A DNA stretch of 64,000 bases from NCBI GenBank assembly GCA_965197275.1, contig CBDAMQ010000029.1, forward strand, positions 62,001-126,000. Reading direction: 5' to 3'. The position numbers and the translations under genes are program-made. This DNA comes from DASCOT01 sp965197275. Lineage in GTDB: Bacteria > Acidobacteriota > UBA890 > WLXD01. Under the pieces are notes generated by a model. It did not search any database, had not been told where the DNA came from, and saw only the letters and a list, made by a program, of their open reading frames with translations. Shown here piece by piece: positions 61,607-64,000 of this stretch (its first letter is position 1; every line of letters starts with the position of its first letter).

Positions 61607-62224
61607 TCAGGGTAGTAGAGCGGTGAGGAACGCACTGAGCGCACCCGCGATCAACGCCCCGATCGCAAGGCGTACCGGGCGTGTTCGTCGCATCTGCCGG
61701 ACCAGCGCCAGGCCCGACATCGCCGCCACGGCGGCCAGCGCTGGCTCGCCGACGCCCAAGAGCTGGAGTCGCATGGCGGCGATCAGCAGGCCCGCGACGA
61801 CGGCGGTCGTCGCCGTGAGGCGGTGCCGGCCGACTACGTCTGACGCCCAGATGGCCGCGGCTCCCACGGCCGCCCCGCACGCCGCCGCGAGCCAGTACGC
61901 CGGGGCGAATCCGCTCAGCGACCCGAGCGCGCATAGCGCCGTGAGTGCGGCCAAGCCCAGCGTGTCGAGCACCCCAGGCCGGGTTCCGGGATCGCCGAGG
62001 TGGCCGACGATCCCGGCGGTCGTGAGCTGAAGACCGATCAGCAGGGCGAGCGGCCAACCCACGGCAACGTAGCTCGTCGTCAGCAAGACGGCCACGACCG
62101 GCGCGGCGCGCGTACGCGTCAGGCTGAGCAACCACAGGACACCGGCGAATCCGATCCCGAAGGCACTTCCGGCGAGCCCACGAGCGCCCATCAGCGCCAG
62201 GAGATCGGCCGAGCCCTCAGGCAT
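61607..62224 (-). CDS. Small polytopic membrane protein of unknown family
   Basis: 205 residues, Ala/Leu/Gly-rich, with about six to seven hydrophobic segments and short polar loops (LTRTRA, GDPGTRPG, GRHRLTA, RQMRRTRPVR). I recognise no motif that fixes the function. The start overlaps the stop of the epimerase gene by 8 bp, so it is translated with the nucleotide-sugar genes and may be connected to their product, for example in surface polysaccharide assembly; that is only inference. Confidence 0.7.
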   Translation of the reverse strand: MPEGSADLLALMGARGLAGSAFGIGFAGVLWLLSLTRTRAAPVVAVLLTTSYVAVGWPLALLIGLQLTTAGIVGHLGDPGTRPGVLDTLGLAALTALCALGSLSGFAPAYWLAAACGAAVGAAAIWASDVVGRHRLTATTAVVAGLLIAAMRLQLLGVGEPALAAVAAMSGLALVRQMRRTRPVRLAIGALIAGALSAFLTALLP

Positions 62225-63167
62225 CCGCCCGGACCTGTTGGCGCCAATAGCTGAGCGTTTCGTGCAGCGTCTCGGTCAATGGGATCTCGGCTCGCCAACC
62301 CAACTCGCTGCAGGCGCGGGTGCCGTCACCGATGAACAGCGGGACGTCGACTGGCCGGAAGCGCTCGGGGTCGATCTCGACCCGAATCTCGGCCGGCGAG
62401 AGCCCCAGCAGGCCGTCGAGTATTTCCTGCACTGCGATGCCTCGCCCGCTGCAAAGATTGTACGTGCTCCCTGAGTCGCCACGCTCGGCGGCGGCTTGAA
62501 ACCCGCGGACCACGTCGCGCACGTCCGTGAAGTCGCGGCGCGCGGCGAGATTCCCCACCTGCAGGTCGGCGCGCCCGCTGATCTCGGCGAGGGCGATCTG
62601 GCGGGCGAAATCGGAACAGACGAAGGTGGGGGCCTGGCCCGGGCCCGCGAAGTTGAACGGTCGCACGATGACAACGTGCGCCAGGCCGGCATCCGCTGCC
62701 TGGCGGCCGAGTATCTCTGCGCAGAGCTTGCTCGACGCGTATGGGCTCCGGGGCCGCAGAGTGGCCTCCTCGCCCAACGGCATCGAGCTCTCGTCGGTGG
62801 CGCTGTACACCTGCCCGGACGATATCTGGACTACCTTGATCGCAGTGTCGGTGCGGGCGACCGCGTCAAGTACTGCGTCGGTGCCGAGGAGGTTTACCTC
62901 GAGCGTCGCGCGCCGATGCTTCCAGGAGTCGCCGACATGCGACACCGCCGCTAGGTGGTAAACGGTGCTGGGGCGCTCCGTGGCCAGAATCCGGGCGAGG
63001 TGGTCCGCATCCCGAACATCGCCGAGGTGCAGCTCCGCGCCCTCGATTCGCGCTGACTGGAGTGGATCGTCGCCCGGATCCTGCGCAAAGCCGCAGACAC
63101 GCTCGCCACGCTCCCGTAGCGCTGCTGATAGGTGTCGTCCGGCGAAACCCGTGATGCCGGTGATCAA
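62217..63167 (-). CDS. NAD-dependent epimerase/dehydratase (GDP-6-deoxy-D-mannose reductase-like)
   Basis: Extended short-chain dehydrogenase, 316 residues. Rossmann motif ITGITGFAG at the very N-terminus, VYHLAAVSHVGDSW, catalytic Ser region QISSGQVY, YxxxK as SPYASSKLCAE, and the C-terminal DFTDVRDVVRGF and EIRVEIDPERFRPVDVPLFIGD typical of the GDP-mannose dehydratase/RMD group. The start is uncertain: only TTG at 63167 is available after the upstream stop, and the first beta strand would be a residue or two short. Follows the related gene by 78 bp. Confidence 0.85.
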   Translation of the reverse strand: MITGITGFAGRHLSAALRERGERVCGFAQDPGDDPLQSARIEGAELHLGDVRDADHLARILATERPSTVYHLAAVSHVGDSWKHRRATLEVNLLGTDAVLDAVARTDTAIKVVQISSGQVYSATDESSMPLGEEATLRPRSPYASSKLCAEILGRQAADAGLAHVVIVRPFNFAGPGQAPTFVCSDFARQIALAEISGRADLQVGNLAARRDFTDVRDVVRGFQAAAERGDSGSTYNLCSGRGIAVQEILDGLLGLSPAEIRVEIDPERFRPVDVPLFIGDGTRACSELGWRAEIPLTETLHETLSYWRQQVRADA

Positions 63168-63245
63168 TGAAGTGGCGATCGAGCTCGCTCCGGTTGCCGG
63201 ATTCCTGATTCAGAACACTGGCGAGCGGGCATCCCCGCAGCCGGG

Positions 63246-64000
63246 TCAGAAGCGGGCCCGCCAGTAGTCGAGAGTTTCCTTAGCGGTTTGTTCGAACGGG
63301 ATCACGGGTTCCCACCCGGTAATCGCGCGCAGCTTCGACGCATCGCCGAGCAGCAGCTCGACATCGGAGGGTCGGAGTCGCTCCGGGTCGACCTCCACCC
63401 GGATGTCGACTTCAGAAAACGACAGCAGGAGATCGAGGACGTCCTGAATCCTCCAAGTGGTCCCGCTGGCGATGTTGTAGACCTCGCCGGGCTCGCCGTG
63501 CTCCAGAGCTAGCCAGTAAGCGCGCACTACGTCCCGCACATCGGTGAAATCACGCTCCGCCTCGAGGTTGCCGACGCGAATGATCGGGTCTCCCCTTCCG
63601 GCCTCGATAAGGGCTATCTGTTTGGCGAAGTTGCTCACCACGAAAACCTCCCCGCGGCGCGGCCCGGTGTGATTGAAGCCTCGCGTGCGGATCGCTTGAG
63701 TTCCGTATGAGCGAAAGTACTGATACGCCAACAGGTCCTGCGTGACCTTCGAGACGGCATAGGGAGACAGAGGGCGCAGTGGGTTCGCCTCGGTGATCGG
63801 AGCTTCGTCACGGTGCACCAGACCGTACTCCTCGGAGGAGCCAGCGATCTGAACCCGTGCGTCGCAACCGGTGTGTCGCAGAGCATCGAATAGGTTCAAC
63901 TGTCCGATGATGTTCGTCTCCAGGGTCTCTGCCGGCGCGTGCCACGACGTCGGTACGTATGACTGGGCGGCGAGATGGAAGATCCGCTCCGGACGTACGG
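63246..64000 (-). CDS. GDP-mannose 4,6-dehydratase-like epimerase (partial, 5' end missing)
   Basis: About 251 C-terminal residues visible; the gene runs off the right edge. HLAAQSYVPTSW, ETNIIGQLNLFDALR, active-site GSSEEYG and YxxxK as SPYAVSKVTQD, GFNHTGPRRG, DFTDVRDVVRAYWLAL and DIRVEVDPERLRPSDVELLLGD place it with GDP-mannose 4,6-dehydratases. Together with the next gene it could make GDP-D-rhamnose, by dehydration then reduction. Confidence 0.88.
   Translation of the reverse strand, partial: VRPERIFHLAAQSYVPTSWHAPAETLETNIIGQLNLFDALRHTGCDARVQIAGSSEEYGLVHRDEAPITEANPLRPLSPYAVSKVTQDLLAYQYFRSYGTQAIRTRGFNHTGPRRGEVFVVSNFAKQIALIEAGRGDPIIRVGNLEAERDFTDVRDVVRAYWLALEHGEPGEVYNIASGTTWRIQDVLDLLLSFSEVDIRVEVDPERLRPSDVELLLGDASKLRAITGWEPVIPFEQTAKETLDYWRARF

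Overview
The window is a high-GC (mid-60s percent by eye), gene-dense bacterial chromosome segment. A DAP-type peptidoglycan pathway (MurE with a DNPR motif), lipoproteins, Tat and Sec signal peptides and a full division and cell-wall (dcw) cluster point to a diderm bacterium. An orphan MacB-like permease of the 'ADOP' type paired with a PadR regulator, a DUF2231/planctomycete-type cytochrome c/LRR fusion, CDGSH proteins and a radical SAM gene directly after ftsZ suggest Acidobacteriota, Gemmatimonadota or a Deltaproteobacteria-like lineage (Myxococcota/Binatota). The sequence alone does not decide between these. No rRNA, CRISPR array, phage or plasmid genes were seen.

Layout. 1-4916: catabolic genes, with a partial Tat-exported Gfo/Idh/MocA oxidoreductase and a frameshifted D-aminoacylase on the minus strand, and an aminotransferase plus 2-hydroxyacid dehydrogenase pair on the plus strand. 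5039-6436: a truncated 3' piece of a tRNA-Leu gene and an intact tRNA-Leu(CAG) flank a small islet with one secreted protein of unknown function. 6501-8336: a polytopic membrane protein. 8613-18954: a plus-strand housekeeping block, rnr (with a long basic tail), gatB, ftsE, ftsX, mutS2 and dnaG; from gatB on the genes are nearly contiguous. A palindromic MITE-like element lies between rnr and gatB. 18996-39682: a sodium/solute symporter, a CAT-anticodon tRNA, a beta-propeller protein, a CDGSH protein, an SLC13-type transporter with four RCK_C domains, sodC, the ADOP permease with PadR, an alpha/beta hydrolase, the DUF2231-cytochrome-LRR protein, a tandem pair of M28-like lipoproteins, an amidohydrolase, a zinc-ribbon protein and an RNase H.

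39697-59745: one long minus-strand operon reading mraZ, rsmH, ftsL, ftsI, murE, murF, mraY, murD, ftsW, murG, murC, murB, ftsQ, ftsA, ftsZ, radical SAM protein, pgeF. Many junctions are 4-bp ATGA/GTGA overlaps. It carries out lipid II synthesis and septal assembly. A near-consensus sigma-70 promoter and three MraZ-like boxes at exact 10-bp spacing lie upstream of mraZ. Beyond it, 59860-60705 holds no gene but a cluster of an imperfect repeat family: two oppositely oriented copies of about 185-190 bp with terminal inverted repeats, plus one partial copy. 60706-64000: htpX, a small membrane protein and two GDP-mannose-dehydratase/reductase-like epimerases, the last cut by the window edge.

The most unusual items are the repeat cluster upstream of mraZ, the palindromic element abutting gatB, the hairpin between rsmH and ftsL, the tRNA-Leu fragment islet, the paired M28-like lipoproteins that lack catalytic residues, and an alanine inside the FtsZ GTP-binding signature.
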